NCBI GenBank assembly: GCA_964462525.1
Contig: CAYWWY010000007.1
Span: forward strand, 37,137-101,136
Length of the DNA stretch: 64,000 bases
Reading direction: 5' to 3'
Source of the DNA: CAYWWY01 sp964462525
GTDB lineage: Bacteria; Thermotogota; Thermotogae; MWEM01
Below, piece by piece: positions 41,768-51,951 of the stretch; the first letter of the stretch is position 1, and each line of letters begins with the position of its first letter. The position numbers and the translations under genes were made by a program. The notes beneath the pieces are model-generated. The model saw nothing but the letters and a program-made list of their open reading frames with translations. It had not been told where the DNA came from and ran no database searches.

Positions 41768-43540
41768 TCAGTTTTCTGATTTTCCATTAAATTCTTCACC
41801 AATGAGCGTTCGGAAGTAGGGGCAGTTTTTCATCAGTTCTTCATATGTACCCTTTCCCACGATCCGTCCATCTTTTATGGCGACAATCCGATCCGCGCTT
41901 CGGATGATGGAAATTCGATGCGCGATCACTAGAGTAGCGCGCCTCTTTTTCAAACTCTGAATGGCCTGATTTATGAGTCGTTCGTTTTCTGAGTCTAAAC
42001 TCGCACTAATTTCATCCAACACCAACACAGGAGAGCCTTTCAAGAAAGCTTGGGCAATGGATAACCGTTGCTTTTCTCCACCTGACAAACGGAGGCCCCG
42101 TTCACCGATGATTGTGTCATATCCCTCTGGCAACTGTTTGATAAAGCAGTCTGCTCGAGCCTTTTTCGCTGCTGCTCGGATCTCCTCATCTGTTGCGCCA
42201 GGGCATGAAAGGCGAAGATTCTCAGCTACATTGACATTAAACAAGTATACATCCTGTGGGACTACAGTTACGATTTCTCGTAAACTTTCCAAAGGCGTTT
42301 CACGAATATCCATGGAATTAATGCAGATACTTCCGCTATTCACGTCCCAAAATCTCTGTAAAAGCCTCGCGACAGTAGTTTTCCCGCTACCTGAAGCACC
42401 AACCAAAGCAAGCGTTTCTCCCGTTCGGAAAGAAAAATCTATATTGCGTAAAACTGGGGGATTTTGGTCTTTGGATTCCTCTGCGGGGTAGGTGAAAGAA
42501 ACGTTTCGGAACTGAACAACAATGTCTTTCCCATCGTAATCAAATCGTGTTTTTCCGTTATCTGACACCAATGGCTCTTTCTCTAGCAAGTTGAGCACCC
42601 GTTGCGCCGCTCCAAAAATCAAACCGTAGTTCGTGCTCATGTTCAGAGCTTCGAAAATTGGTGAGAAGATCGCTGCGGATAAAACGAATAGCGGCATCAA
42701 CCACAAAGGAGATATACTTCCGTATCCAACCAGCGTTGTGGCAGTTATATAGGCAGCAAGGGTTGCTACTTCTATAAGCAGGATGATTCTGCGGTTTTCA
42801 TTCGCGCGCCGTTTAGCGTATGTCATCGACGCTCCAGAATACTCCGCGTTGGCCTGGAAAAAACGGCTGAAATACTCTTGCTGCCACTGAAATGAAATAA
42901 TATCCTTTATCCCCTGTACCCCATCAACGATTATCGCGCTAAGCTTTCCCGTTGTTTGGCGAACTTGTGCTCCCTGGGAATCGGAATGGTGGGAAGAATG
43001 CTTGGGAATCATGATCAATAGCGCGATAAAAGGCAGTATCACAACGGGCAGGGCCCATGAAAAAATCCCCATAAAGACCAGAGCGGCTGTTGGAACCATT
43101 ACCGCTACGATAATCTGACTGATCGTATGAGCATAGTACCATTCAAGCGTTTCCACATCGTTAAGAATAATGCTGATCATATCTCCACTTCGTTTATCCA
43201 TAAGAGCCGCAGGAGCCAACTCATCTAGCTTATCATAGCACTTATCCCTTAGCTTCGTCAGTATCCGATATGCCATGTCGTGTCCGACCAACAGGTCCAG
43301 ATAGGAAAAAGCCCCCATTAGGAGTACAAGAACTCCTGCGATAATCATCAGATGGATCACTTCAGCATGATTCCCCATAAGCACTGAGCCAACAAGATAG
43401 GATGTAACAAGAGCAGTTATTAATGGGAGCAGCTTATAGATGAGGTTGAATAGGACCGCAAAAAAGAGATATACCCCAAAGCCCTTGATGTGCTTCGTCA
43501 GTGCGAACGCGTATTTTATTCTTGGTTTTTCATTCTTCAT
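41768..43540 (-). CDS. ABC half-transporter, exporter fold (pair 2, partner b)
   Basis: 590 residues: six membrane spans (~20-310), then the nucleotide-binding domain with Walker A GASGSGKTT, signature LSGGEKQR and Walker B VLVLDEISASLD. The D-E-I-S variant replaces D-E-A-T. It overlaps the preceding, frameshifted half-transporter by 11 bases, so the two form a heterodimer. The layout, next to FecBCD and SUF genes and in an iron-regulated region, resembles YbtPQ/IrtAB-type proteins, which use the exporter fold to import ferric siderophores. Export of a metallophore is an alternative. Confidence 0.85.
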   Translation of the reverse strand: MKNEKPRIKYAFALTKHIKGFGVYLFFAVLFNLIYKLLPLITALVTSYLVGSVLMGNHAEVIHLMIIAGVLVLLMGAFSYLDLLVGHDMAYRILTKLRDKCYDKLDELAPAALMDKRSGDMISIILNDVETLEWYYAHTISQIIVAVMVPTAALVFMGIFSWALPVVILPFIALLIMIPKHSSHHSDSQGAQVRQTTGKLSAIIVDGVQGIKDIISFQWQQEYFSRFFQANAEYSGASMTYAKRRANENRRIILLIEVATLAAYITATTLVGYGSISPLWLMPLFVLSAAIFSPIFEALNMSTNYGLIFGAAQRVLNLLEKEPLVSDNGKTRFDYDGKDIVVQFRNVSFTYPAEESKDQNPPVLRNIDFSFRTGETLALVGASGSGKTTVARLLQRFWDVNSGSICINSMDIRETPLESLREIVTVVPQDVYLFNVNVAENLRLSCPGATDEEIRAAAKKARADCFIKQLPEGYDTIIGERGLRLSGGEKQRLSIAQAFLKGSPVLVLDEISASLDSENERLINQAIQSLKKRRATLVIAHRISIIRSADRIVAIKDGRIVGKGTYEELMKNCPYFRTLIGEEFNGKSEN

Positions 43541-45294
43541 AAGCCTGTCCTACTTTCATCTGGCTTCCCATCAGTTTTCGATATACAGAGACTGTATGCG
43601 TCAGCTCCTCGTGTGTACCTTTTGCATGTACCCTTCCTGTATCCATAATGATTATCTGGTCTGCATTTTGAATAGTGCCCAAGCGATGAGCGATGACCAG
43701 CGCTGTTTTTCCCCTGCTTAGTCGGGCGAATGCATCCTGAATTGCGATTTCGTTCTTCCGGTCGAGAGACGATGTAGCTTCATCCAGAATCACAATCGGG
43801 GGATTTCTCAAAAAAACACGGGCAAGGGCAATCCTCTGACGCTCTCCGCCGGAAAAGCGCATTCCGCGCTCGCCGATCATCGTATGGTACCCTTCGGGTA
43901 GGCTATCGATAAAATCGTGGATGTTTGCTTGTTTTCCGGCTTGTACAATTTCTTCTTTCGTAGCGTCTGGTTTTCCAATCCGGATATTATCCTCCACCGT
44001 CCCATAAAACATATGGCAGTCTTGCCAGACGACCCCGATCTGTTCTTGCGCTAAACTGACATTTTGGGCACTTAGCGCAATCCCCCCGATCGAAATCACT
44101 CCATCACGAACTGCGTAGAAACCAGCCAGAAGGCTCGCGATCGTCGACTTTCCACTACCAGATGCTCCAACAAGAGCTGTCGTTGTCTGGTATGGCACAA
44201 AAAAAGAGACTTTTTTCAGAACATCGCCATCCAGTTCGTTATACGCAAAACAGACATGATCAAAAGAAATATCCCCGCTTACACACGTTTTGGTCTGATG
44301 ATTGATCCCAGTTTCAGATAGCAACGAACGCGTCACCGGCTCATCGATGGTTTTTTTTATCCGATAAGAAGCTGTCACGCCCCGATAGCCGAAATGCCAC
44401 GCTGATATAAGCGCATAGAACGGGACAAAGCATGCGCCAATCAAAAACAGGGCATAAACAAGGTCTTCTTGAGCCATATTTCCGATTGCGGTTTGATACG
44501 CAGCGACCGCAATAGAAAAAGCGCTGCCTAATCCTGCGAATAATTGAAGAACAAAGGTTTCAAGCATAGTAATCCGTAGGTGGCCCATTATTGCCTGCCG
44601 GAGTTGTTCCCCTTTTTTATGGATCATTTGCTTTTGGCGCGCGTTGGCATTGAAGGCTTTAAGAGTCGTTATGCCCTGAACACTGTCAAGACAGTCGCTG
44701 TAGTATTGGGCATGCATCCTCATCTCCTCAGCGCCTCGTTTTCGCATAAGGAAATAGAACACCATCGGGCAAATCAACAGACCCGCGCTCGAAACAAAAC
44801 AAACCACCGCAGCAAGGGAGTTGAATGATGCAATGATACTGATGATTATGCTTGCGTTGATTATTGATGAGACTGCAGCAGGTAAATAAATGGTGTAGTA
44901 TTCATTGAGAAACTCCACCATGGTGGATATCGTCGATGTGATATCTCCTGTACGCCTTTGGCTTGTATATGCTGGTCCAAGTGAAAAGATCTTTTTGAGA
45001 AGACTGTCTCGAAGAGAAGTTTTTAATTGCCAAACCACATTGCTCCGAAACGACAGCTTTAACCTGCGCAAGAACATAGCGAGCAACAATGACAACTGCA
45101 ATAAAAAGGAATACTTGCCAAAACTCGGCGAATATAAGAATCCTCGTTTCCCCTTGGATCATGCGGACCCCGAAGGCAATCCCAAGCGATACCATTGATG
45201 CGAGCAAAGTGATAAAAAGCTGAAGAGCGCAGGTTTCAATGATTTTTTTCTCAAACCCTTTGACAAAAGCAATCAAGTGGCGATTTACAAACAT
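43530..45294 (-). pseudogene. ABC half-transporter, exporter fold (pair 2, partner a), single-base frameshift
   Basis: Open in two frames: the first (ATG 45294, behind AAAAGGAG) gives the first membrane spans to LAIKNF, the second continues TSLRDSLLKKIFSLGPAYTSQRRTGDITST to the stop. Joining them at the five-A run (five Ts at 45020-45024 on the plus strand) restores a 587-residue protein, close to its sibling lengths of 579-592. The second frame contains Walker A GASGSGKST, signature FSGGERQR and DEATSSLD. It may be a sequencing error, a recent inactivation or a slippage-controlled gene. It pairs with the gene at 41768. Confidence 0.85.
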
Positions 45295-45324
45295 GAAGTC
45301 TCCTTTTCCCCTCCATCATCATAA

Positions 45325-47064
45325 TCAAGTGGACGAAGCTTCGCTTTGCCTGTACAGCATCTGAGCAAACCATCCATTTTCTTCCTTCAGTTCTTCCGGA
45401 GAACCCATTTCTCGGATTCTGCCTTGTTCCAATACAACAATCTTGTCGGCGTTTGCGATGGTACGCATTCGATGGGCAATGATCAAGACCGTTTTCTCAC
45501 GCACCAATTCGGAAAGTGCGGACTGGATCTTGGTTTCGTTTTCAACATCGAGAGAAGCGGTTGCTTCGTCCAAAAGAATAATTGGAGCATCTTTCAACAA
45601 AGCTCTTGCAATTGAAATTCGTTGTCTTTCGCCCCCAGAAAGGGTTTCACCGTTTTCTCCCAGGACTGTCTGATACCCATTCGGCAGTTTCCGGACAAAA
45701 CTATCGCATTGGGCAATTTTGGCAGCATGGACGACTTCTTCGTCGGTCGCGTCACGCTTTCCGATGCGGATGTTGTCCATGACCGTCGAATTGAACAGAA
45801 CAACATCCTGAAAAACCACGGCAAAGCTTTCCAAAAGGGTTTCTGGAGAAATGGCGCCGATATCTTGGCTCCCTAAGAAAATTTTGCCTGTGTCCGCATC
45901 CCAAAATCGGGCTGAAAGCTTCGCTGTTGTGCTCTTTCCGCCTCCTGAAGGGCCTACCAATGCTGTTATTTCGCCTTGATTCGCGGTAAAAGAAAGGTCA
46001 TGAAGAACCTGTTTGCCTTCTTCGTATGAAAACCCGACATGATCAAAAGTTATGGTATATCCATCTGGTTGAAACTGGGTCCGTCCAGATTGCACAGGCA
46101 ACAGATCGATATCCTTGGTCCGTTGAATGCGGACATCTAAGTAAAAAAGAGCAGCCATGTTGTTGAACACTTCGCTGATCGGGTTATAGATCCGTGAGGC
46201 AACAATGAGAAACATGAGGTAAACAAAGAAATCCACTTGGCCGATTGCCAATAAATTCGCTCCCACGATGATGACACTGGCCAAGCCTAACTTAAGAAAG
46301 CTTTCCGCTGATTTTAGGAGCCCACCGGTTATAATCTCTACACGGACAAGGTTTTGTTCGAAAGCATCCGCTTTTTTTCTCAAATCCTCAAGGTATGATG
46401 ATTCCTGATGATACGCTTTGATCTCTTGGATCGTTTCAATCCCTTCCTGGATTGCTTCGCTCATGGCAAGCTTTACCTTAAGGACTTTTTCAAATCCCTG
46501 TCTTTGCATTTTTTTCGAAATCATGATGGCCAAACCCGAAATGGGGACAACCCAAAAGAGAGCCAAAGCAAGCTGCCATTGGTAGAAAAATAACCCAATA
46601 GCGATTATGGTCAGGCTAATCAACGATGCAAACAATTGGGGCACAGCGTGCGAAAAGGTGTGTTCTAATTCGGTACAATCCTCCATAATAGTAGAAGTTA
46701 GATCCGTAAGGTTTTTCTCCCCGAAAAAGGCTAATGGAAGCTTCCTAAGTTTTTCGGCAAGATGAATTCTTCGACTTGCGCTTTCTTCATAGATTACCGT
46801 GTACGTGCTTCTATATTGGAGAACCGCAATGAGAAACAGAATCACCATAAAACTGATTCCGGTTATGAGATAAAACCCTGGGCTCCTTAGAACTGCCACA
46901 GATGGATTTAGGATCGTTGGAAGATAATCGGAAAAAAAGAGATATACATAAACGGCAGATAGCATAAGTGCAACATCCAAAATTGCTGTAAACAATACCC
47001 CTTGGCAAAAGTCTTTTGCCCCTTTGCGGGAAAGGGCAAAACGGTTTTCAATCCATGAGAACAT
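45325..47064 (-). CDS. ABC half-transporter, exporter fold (pair 1, partner b)
   Basis: 579 residues: membrane domain (~1-310) then ATPase with Walker A GPSGGGKST, signature LSGGERQR and ILLDEATASLD. Overlaps the preceding gene by 17 bases with AAGGAGG upstream of ATG 47064, so they form a heterodimer (TM287/288-like or YbtPQ-like). The first span begins right after MFSWIENRFALSRKGAKDF. Substrate unknown; context points to metal or siderophore. Confidence 0.88.
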   Translation of the reverse strand: MFSWIENRFALSRKGAKDFCQGVLFTAILDVALMLSAVYVYLFFSDYLPTILNPSVAVLRSPGFYLITGISFMVILFLIAVLQYRSTYTVIYEESASRRIHLAEKLRKLPLAFFGEKNLTDLTSTIMEDCTELEHTFSHAVPQLFASLISLTIIAIGLFFYQWQLALALFWVVPISGLAIMISKKMQRQGFEKVLKVKLAMSEAIQEGIETIQEIKAYHQESSYLEDLRKKADAFEQNLVRVEIITGGLLKSAESFLKLGLASVIIVGANLLAIGQVDFFVYLMFLIVASRIYNPISEVFNNMAALFYLDVRIQRTKDIDLLPVQSGRTQFQPDGYTITFDHVGFSYEEGKQVLHDLSFTANQGEITALVGPSGGGKSTTAKLSARFWDADTGKIFLGSQDIGAISPETLLESFAVVFQDVVLFNSTVMDNIRIGKRDATDEEVVHAAKIAQCDSFVRKLPNGYQTVLGENGETLSGGERQRISIARALLKDAPIILLDEATASLDVENETKIQSALSELVREKTVLIIAHRMRTIANADKIVVLEQGRIREMGSPEELKEENGWFAQMLYRQSEASST

Positions 47065-48826
47065 GGCGCGCCTCCTTGCCTAATGTCCACTGCACCGATC
47101 GCTGATATTCCTCCCACATCGAAGCATAGGTTCCCTGTTTCTTGGCAAGCACTTGGTGGGATCCTTGCTCGATCACTCTCCCTTTGTCAATCACAACAAT
47201 CTGATCTGCTTGCTGAACGCTTGTCAATCTATGGGCGATCATCAGAACTGTCTTTCCTTCCATCAGTTTCCTTAGGGCTTTCTGAATCAGGTGTTCATTC
47301 TCCGGATCGGTAAATGCGGTTGCCTCATCCAGGATCACAATGGGAGCGTTTTTCAGCATTGCGCGCGCGATTAAGATCCTTTGCTGCTCCCCACCAGATA
47401 AATAGGTACCTCCCGATCCAATCAAGGAATTAAGGCCTTTCGGAAGGAGATGGATAAATTCACAACACTGAGCCATTCCAAGCGCTTCTTCGATTTCTTC
47501 GCTCGAAGCGGAAGGTCGCCCATATCGGACATTATCCAAAAGGCTTGCATTGAATAGTCGAGTATGCTGGAAGACAAAGGTAATATGATCCATTAGTTCT
47601 TTGGCGGCGATTTCTTTTACGTTGGTTCCCCCAATGCACACTTGACCTTGATTGACATCCCAAAACCGTGCTACGAGTTTCGCCATCGTTGTTTTTCCTC
47701 CTCCGGAAGGTCCTACGAGAGCAAAGGCCTTCCCTTCCGGAATCACAAGGTTTACGCCATCAACGGCGTTATGATTGCTTCCCGGATAACGGAAGGCAAC
47801 ATTCCTGAATGAAATGGAATGGTTATGGATCTTTTTTGGATGTGCGGGCAATGAAAACAGGGGATAACTCACGAGGTTTTCCAATCGATTCAGGGCTTCT
47901 CTTGCAAGACCCGCAGCTTGATTGATATACATAATCCTCATGATGGCAATGGAAAACAGGGGTGTTATCAATACATAAAGAACCAAGTTGAGCATCACAC
48001 CTGCATAATCCCCGGAATGTCCGATCATAAGGATCGCTACAGGCACAAGGAAGAACACAAAACCATTGATTGCGACTGTATAGAGTGACATTGGTTTCTC
48101 CCACATTTTTGTGTATGCAAACACCATTCTTTTATACTTCATAATGCCATCATGAAACTTTTTAAAGGAGAAAACCGTTTGCTGAAAGACTTTCACAACC
48201 GGAATCCCCCGCACATACTCTACAGCGTCGGTGTTCATCTCTTCAAGGGAAGTCATATAAAGATCCATAAACCTTTTCCCTCTTTTTGTCATCATTGTTC
48301 GGATAAGGATCATTGAAATTCCCATTGGGATCAGGCAAGCCAATCCCAAGCGCCATTCAAAGGCAAAGATAAGAACCATCAAGGTTAAAGGGGTCAGAAA
48401 TGCGCCCGCAAGGTCAGGGAGTTGGTGCGCAAGAAAACTATGCGTTATCCCCGCATTATCATCAATCACCTTCCGGATTTGCCCTGTTGTATGAGAATCA
48501 AAGAAACCAAAAGGCATCTTCACGATCTTTTGCATCGCTCTTTTCCTCATATTCACTTCCACCCTAAAGGCTACCAAATGGGAAAATGAGAGTGCAAGAA
48601 AATAGAAAACAACGGCTAGAATAGAGGATCCCAGTGCGCTCCAAGCATATATGTGGATTTGATCAAGAGAACCAGCGATTCCTTCAGCAAAAATGGCCCG
48701 GACAATAAGCCATATGAAAAGAAAGGGTAAAAGATTGGCAAGAGAGCTTAATGCTGAAAGAGTCAAAGCAAAAGGCAACATAAGCGTTCTGCCAGTCATA
48801 TATGTTCGGAATTTCTTAATAATCAT
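47048..48826 (-). CDS. ABC half-transporter, exporter fold (pair 1, partner a)
   Basis: 592 residues: six membrane spans then the nucleotide-binding domain with Walker A GPSGGGKTT, signature LSGGEQQR and VILDEATAFTD, in which the usual catalytic D-E-A-T-S-A-L-D end is changed. Such degenerate and intact pairs occur in heterodimeric exporters. It follows the FecD-like permease by 123 bases and starts the run of four half-transporters that leads to SUF. ATG 48826 is preceded by CGGAG. Confidence 0.88.
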   Translation of the reverse strand: MIIKKFRTYMTGRTLMLPFALTLSALSSLANLLPFLFIWLIVRAIFAEGIAGSLDQIHIYAWSALGSSILAVVFYFLALSFSHLVAFRVEVNMRKRAMQKIVKMPFGFFDSHTTGQIRKVIDDNAGITHSFLAHQLPDLAGAFLTPLTLMVLIFAFEWRLGLACLIPMGISMILIRTMMTKRGKRFMDLYMTSLEEMNTDAVEYVRGIPVVKVFQQTVFSFKKFHDGIMKYKRMVFAYTKMWEKPMSLYTVAINGFVFFLVPVAILMIGHSGDYAGVMLNLVLYVLITPLFSIAIMRIMYINQAAGLAREALNRLENLVSYPLFSLPAHPKKIHNHSISFRNVAFRYPGSNHNAVDGVNLVIPEGKAFALVGPSGGGKTTMAKLVARFWDVNQGQVCIGGTNVKEIAAKELMDHITFVFQHTRLFNASLLDNVRYGRPSASSEEIEEALGMAQCCEFIHLLPKGLNSLIGSGGTYLSGGEQQRILIARAMLKNAPIVILDEATAFTDPENEHLIQKALRKLMEGKTVLMIAHRLTSVQQADQIVVIDKGRVIEQGSHQVLAKKQGTYASMWEEYQRSVQWTLGKEARHVLMD

Positions 48827-48949
48827 AATTCTCCGACCCCCTACATAAAGTTTTGGTTGTTTATCGCTCCGATACTAGTAGCCTTTATCCCAATCCGAAC
48901 TTCATCAAACACTTGTTCCCTTCGACATTTTCGAAGCGATTCATGCAAG

Positions 48950-50011
48950 TTACCTGGATCCAAGTGTTCGACGATGGTACAAAAGGAATAAAAAGAACGG
49001 AGCGCCTATCAAAGCAGTGACCACACCCACCGATAACTCAAGTGGTTGAAAGACCGTTCTGGCAAAGGTGTCTGCCGCAATAAGGAGACTACCACCAAGC
49101 AATGCAGACAGAGGAATTTGAAACCGATAATCGCTTCCGATCAAAATTCGAGCAATATGGGGAGCGACAAGACCGACAAATCCAATCGTCCCAGCAGCGC
49201 TCACAGCGCTTCCAGCCAACACGGCCGCGATGGCAATGATCAAGAAACGATACCAGCGAATGGATACCCCAACGCTGGTACCGATTTCGTCCCCCAACGT
49301 AAACACATTGGCTTTTGGGCTGATCAAGAAAGCAAGCGTAAGCCCAACAATACTATAAGGAAGCAGCAAATGCACATAAGGCCAGCTCCGGCCCGACAGA
49401 CTGCCGAGTAGCCACCCATATGTGACGTCCAATTCATCCGCGTTGAGAGTCATTAACCCTGAGGTAAGCGCGCTGAAAAAAGAGGAAATCGCCAATCCCG
49501 CTAATACCAAATGAATCGTGCTTCCGGGTCCAGGCTGACTCATCGACAGGAGATAGATCAAGAAAGCGGCAGTAATCGCTCCCAAAAAAGCAGCCAAAGG
49601 TATGTGCACCGACAGTGCCGGAGCTACCACCATCATTGCCACAGCAGCAAGGCCTGCTCCAGCGTTGACTCCGACAATATTTGGCGATGCCATCGGGTTT
49701 CGCAGTACTCCCTGAAGAAGCGAACCAGCCACAGCTAGATTCATACCCACAAACATACCCGTCAACACACGGGGCAGTCGTACATTCCCGATCACTTGTA
49801 CAGCCAAACGTTCTTCCGGTAAGCCAAGCAGAACTCGAGCCACCTGCGGCAACGAGAATTCTATGGTACCACTAGCAATGCCATGAAGAATAATCCCGAG
49901 AAGAACCAGGCATGCTCCTGCTAACGTCCCGATTTGCCGATGGCGGTGGGGGATCTGATCAATATTTAGCCAATCGCGCCTGCAAGGAAACTGCAGATTC
50001 CAGAAACGCAT
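48950..50011 (-). CDS. FecCD-family permease (siderophore/heme/cobalamin-type importer)
   Basis: 353 residues with about ten predicted membrane spans. FecCD features: VRLPRVLTGMFVGMNLAVAGSLLQGVLRNPMASPNIVGVNAGAGL (the R-x-P-R ... G-x-x-L-x-x-x-G-x-x-x-Q-x-x-x-x-N-P-L-A-x-P), GWLLGSLSGRSW, and GTIGFVGLVAPHIAR (the L-x-x-P-H coupling helix). With the binding protein and ATPase just upstream it forms a complete importer. RBS AAAGGGGAACATCG. Confidence 0.9.
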   Translation of the reverse strand: MRFWNLQFPCRRDWLNIDQIPHRHRQIGTLAGACLVLLGIILHGIASGTIEFSLPQVARVLLGLPEERLAVQVIGNVRLPRVLTGMFVGMNLAVAGSLLQGVLRNPMASPNIVGVNAGAGLAAVAMMVVAPALSVHIPLAAFLGAITAAFLIYLLSMSQPGPGSTIHLVLAGLAISSFFSALTSGLMTLNADELDVTYGWLLGSLSGRSWPYVHLLLPYSIVGLTLAFLISPKANVFTLGDEIGTSVGVSIRWYRFLIIAIAAVLAGSAVSAAGTIGFVGLVAPHIARILIGSDYRFQIPLSALLGGSLLIAADTFARTVFQPLELSVGVVTALIGAPFFLFLLYHRRTLGSR

Positions 50012-50040
50012 CGATGTTCCCCTTTCTTTACCCGTATACC

Positions 50041-50967
50041 CTACTCCAATATGATTTTTGCTGCCATCTCATACATCTCCGGTACTGTGGCGCGTCCTGG
50101 GTGAAGCCTAAAGGGGAGCATGTAAATGCGGCCACTTTGCAAAGCTGTCAACCCAGCCCAAAGTGGATTCTCTAGATAGCTGGAAAGACGCTGTGCGTTA
50201 TGTTGGTGATCATTGCTTGTGGGCCTAATTAAGATGATATCGGGGTCGGCCGCTAAAATGGTCTCAATATCAAACGAAACAAAGGTATCCTGACTGCTTC
50301 CAGGCATATCGTCGGGTACAATATTACTGATACCCAGACCCGTCAAGATGGCACCAAGGCCAGAACCTGTTTGAGCAGCGCGTATGCTCTCTCCATCTTC
50401 CAGAATGAGACCTGTACGGATATTCGTCTCGAGGCGTATCTGATCCTTCCACCTCCCAGTAATGACTTCCACTTCTTCCACAAAACTCAGCGCTTCTTCT
50501 TCTCGCCCCAAAAGCCGTCCCACAAACAATGCGGTATCGTACAAAGGGGCATCACCCACTTTGGAAGAATCGATGACATACACCGGGAAGCCTGTACCCT
50601 CCAATGCAGATACAAGCTGACCCTGGTGCCTTGAATGTGCAAGAATCAGATCGGGTTCCACCGCATAGATCATTTCGATATTGATATTCGCTTGCATACC
50701 AAGACTAGGAAGCCCTTGCGCCTCTGACCGAATCTGATAATTGTCTACTGTAGCTACTGGATCTATCCCGATCATATACAACGCTTCCATGAAATTGGCC
50801 GTCAATGCTACGGGGCGTTGGATCGGATGCTGAATATGTACTTCACGTCCCATATGATCAATGAGAATGACTGTATCACCTGGCTGCGTGGCTATCCCTG
50901 CACTTACACTCAAGATCAGCACAAATAACCCCATAATCACCCATTTCCTACCATTCTTACACTCCAC
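50041..50967 (-). CDS. FecB/BtuF-type substrate-binding protein
   Basis: 308 residues. Signal peptide (GTG start, MECKNGRKWVIMGLFVLILSVSAGIATQ) without a lipobox. Class III binding-protein pattern: REVHIQHPIQRPVALTANFMEALYMIG, YAVEPDLILAHSRHQG, LAADPDIILIRPTS, RLHPGRATVPEM. Binds an iron chelate, heme or cobalamin and delivers it to the FecCD permease that follows after 29 bases. AAAAAAAGGAGGAG precedes the GTG at 50967. The two Cys at the start of the signal peptide are unusual. Confidence 0.88.
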   Translation of the reverse strand: MECKNGRKWVIMGLFVLILSVSAGIATQPGDTVILIDHMGREVHIQHPIQRPVALTANFMEALYMIGIDPVATVDNYQIRSEAQGLPSLGMQANINIEMIYAVEPDLILAHSRHQGQLVSALEGTGFPVYVIDSSKVGDAPLYDTALFVGRLLGREEEALSFVEEVEVITGRWKDQIRLETNIRTGLILEDGESIRAAQTGSGLGAILTGLGISNIVPDDMPGSSQDTFVSFDIETILAADPDIILIRPTSNDHQHNAQRLSSYLENPLWAGLTALQSGRIYMLPFRLHPGRATVPEMYEMAAKIILE

Positions 50968-51012
50968 GATAATCTCCTCCTTTTTTTCAACGAACAGGCC
51001 TGCTTCATTTCT

Positions 51013-51843
51013 TCAAGCTGGCCTTCGGATTGTTTGATGTTCGGATCTTCGTTTTGCGCGCCGGCAATATAGTCCTTCGGGAATCACCACCGGACGCCAC
51101 CCGGGTTCCACTTGACATACATGCGCATGAATTCCGTATACTTGTCTCAGGGTTTCTTCTGTGATTACGCTGACAGGAGAACCCAGACGATGCACAGCCC
51201 CTTGGTGCATCAAACAGATCCTGTCTGCCACCTCCAAAGCGTGGTTGATATCGTGAAAGACAGAAATAATGGTCTTCGAAAAATACTCTTTGAGTCCGAT
51301 GATGATCTCAAGCAATTCCCACTGGTGTTTCAGATCCATGTAAGTCACTGGTTCATCCAACAACAGCAATGGGGTATCCTGTGCTAATGCCATGGCGATC
51401 CATGCCCTTTGCCGTTCTCCTCCGGAGAGCGTATCTAGCAAACGGTGCTGCAAGGGTACCAGTTGCAGGTATTCTAGTGCCCAATCCACTTTTTCCTTAT
51501 CCTTTCGCGAAAGCACCCACCCTGTCTTCTGGTGGGGCGTGCGCCCGAGGGCAACCAGTTCACGAACAGTCGTTCCCTGCATTTTTTCTTGGAACTGGGG
51601 CAGGAATGCAATTTCTCGCGCGAGTTCCTTTTTGGAAAAAGTACGGATGGATCTCCCGCGCAAGCAAATGCTCTCCGGATTCGGGGCAGGAAGCAAACCA
51701 TTGATGCATCGAAGAAGCGTAGACTTTCCTGATCCATTCGGACCAATCAAGCCGATAATCTCGCTGCACCTGACTTGAATCGATACATTATTAAGGACTG
51801 GAGTTTGTTGGTAACTGAAACATAAACCTGTCACTTCCAGCAT
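51013..51843 (-). CDS. FecE/BtuD-type ABC ATPase
   Basis: 276 residues. Walker A GPNGSGKST, signature LSGGERQR, Walker B LLLLDEPVTYMD and switch VFHDINHALE, with the GRTPHQ sequence of the FepC/FecE subgroup. Powers the adjacent FecBD-type importer. GGGGAG precedes ATG 51843. The C-terminal tail (YCRRAKRRSEHQTIRRP) is basic and longer than usual. Confidence 0.92.
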   Translation of the reverse strand: MLEVTGLCFSYQQTPVLNNVSIQVRCSEIIGLIGPNGSGKSTLLRCINGLLPAPNPESICLRGRSIRTFSKKELAREIAFLPQFQEKMQGTTVRELVALGRTPHQKTGWVLSRKDKEKVDWALEYLQLVPLQHRLLDTLSGGERQRAWIAMALAQDTPLLLLDEPVTYMDLKHQWELLEIIIGLKEYFSKTIISVFHDINHALEVADRICLMHQGAVHRLGSPVSVITEETLRQVYGIHAHVCQVEPGWRPVVIPEGLYCRRAKRRSEHQTIRRPA

Positions 51844-51951
51844 TTTTCTTTCTCCCCTTCGCGTATACCTTCTCTATTTGGTCAACATTTCGCATCGGTA
51901 CCTTTGGTTTATCTTTATTATTACTTGACTCTTCTTCCAGAGAAGAAGACT

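Noticed and set aside
45020..45024. Programmed -1 frameshift in the ABC half-transporter
   Set aside because: The shift needed is +1 (or loss of one A), and the zero-frame codons around the A-run do not form a slippery heptamer; an error or mutation is simpler.
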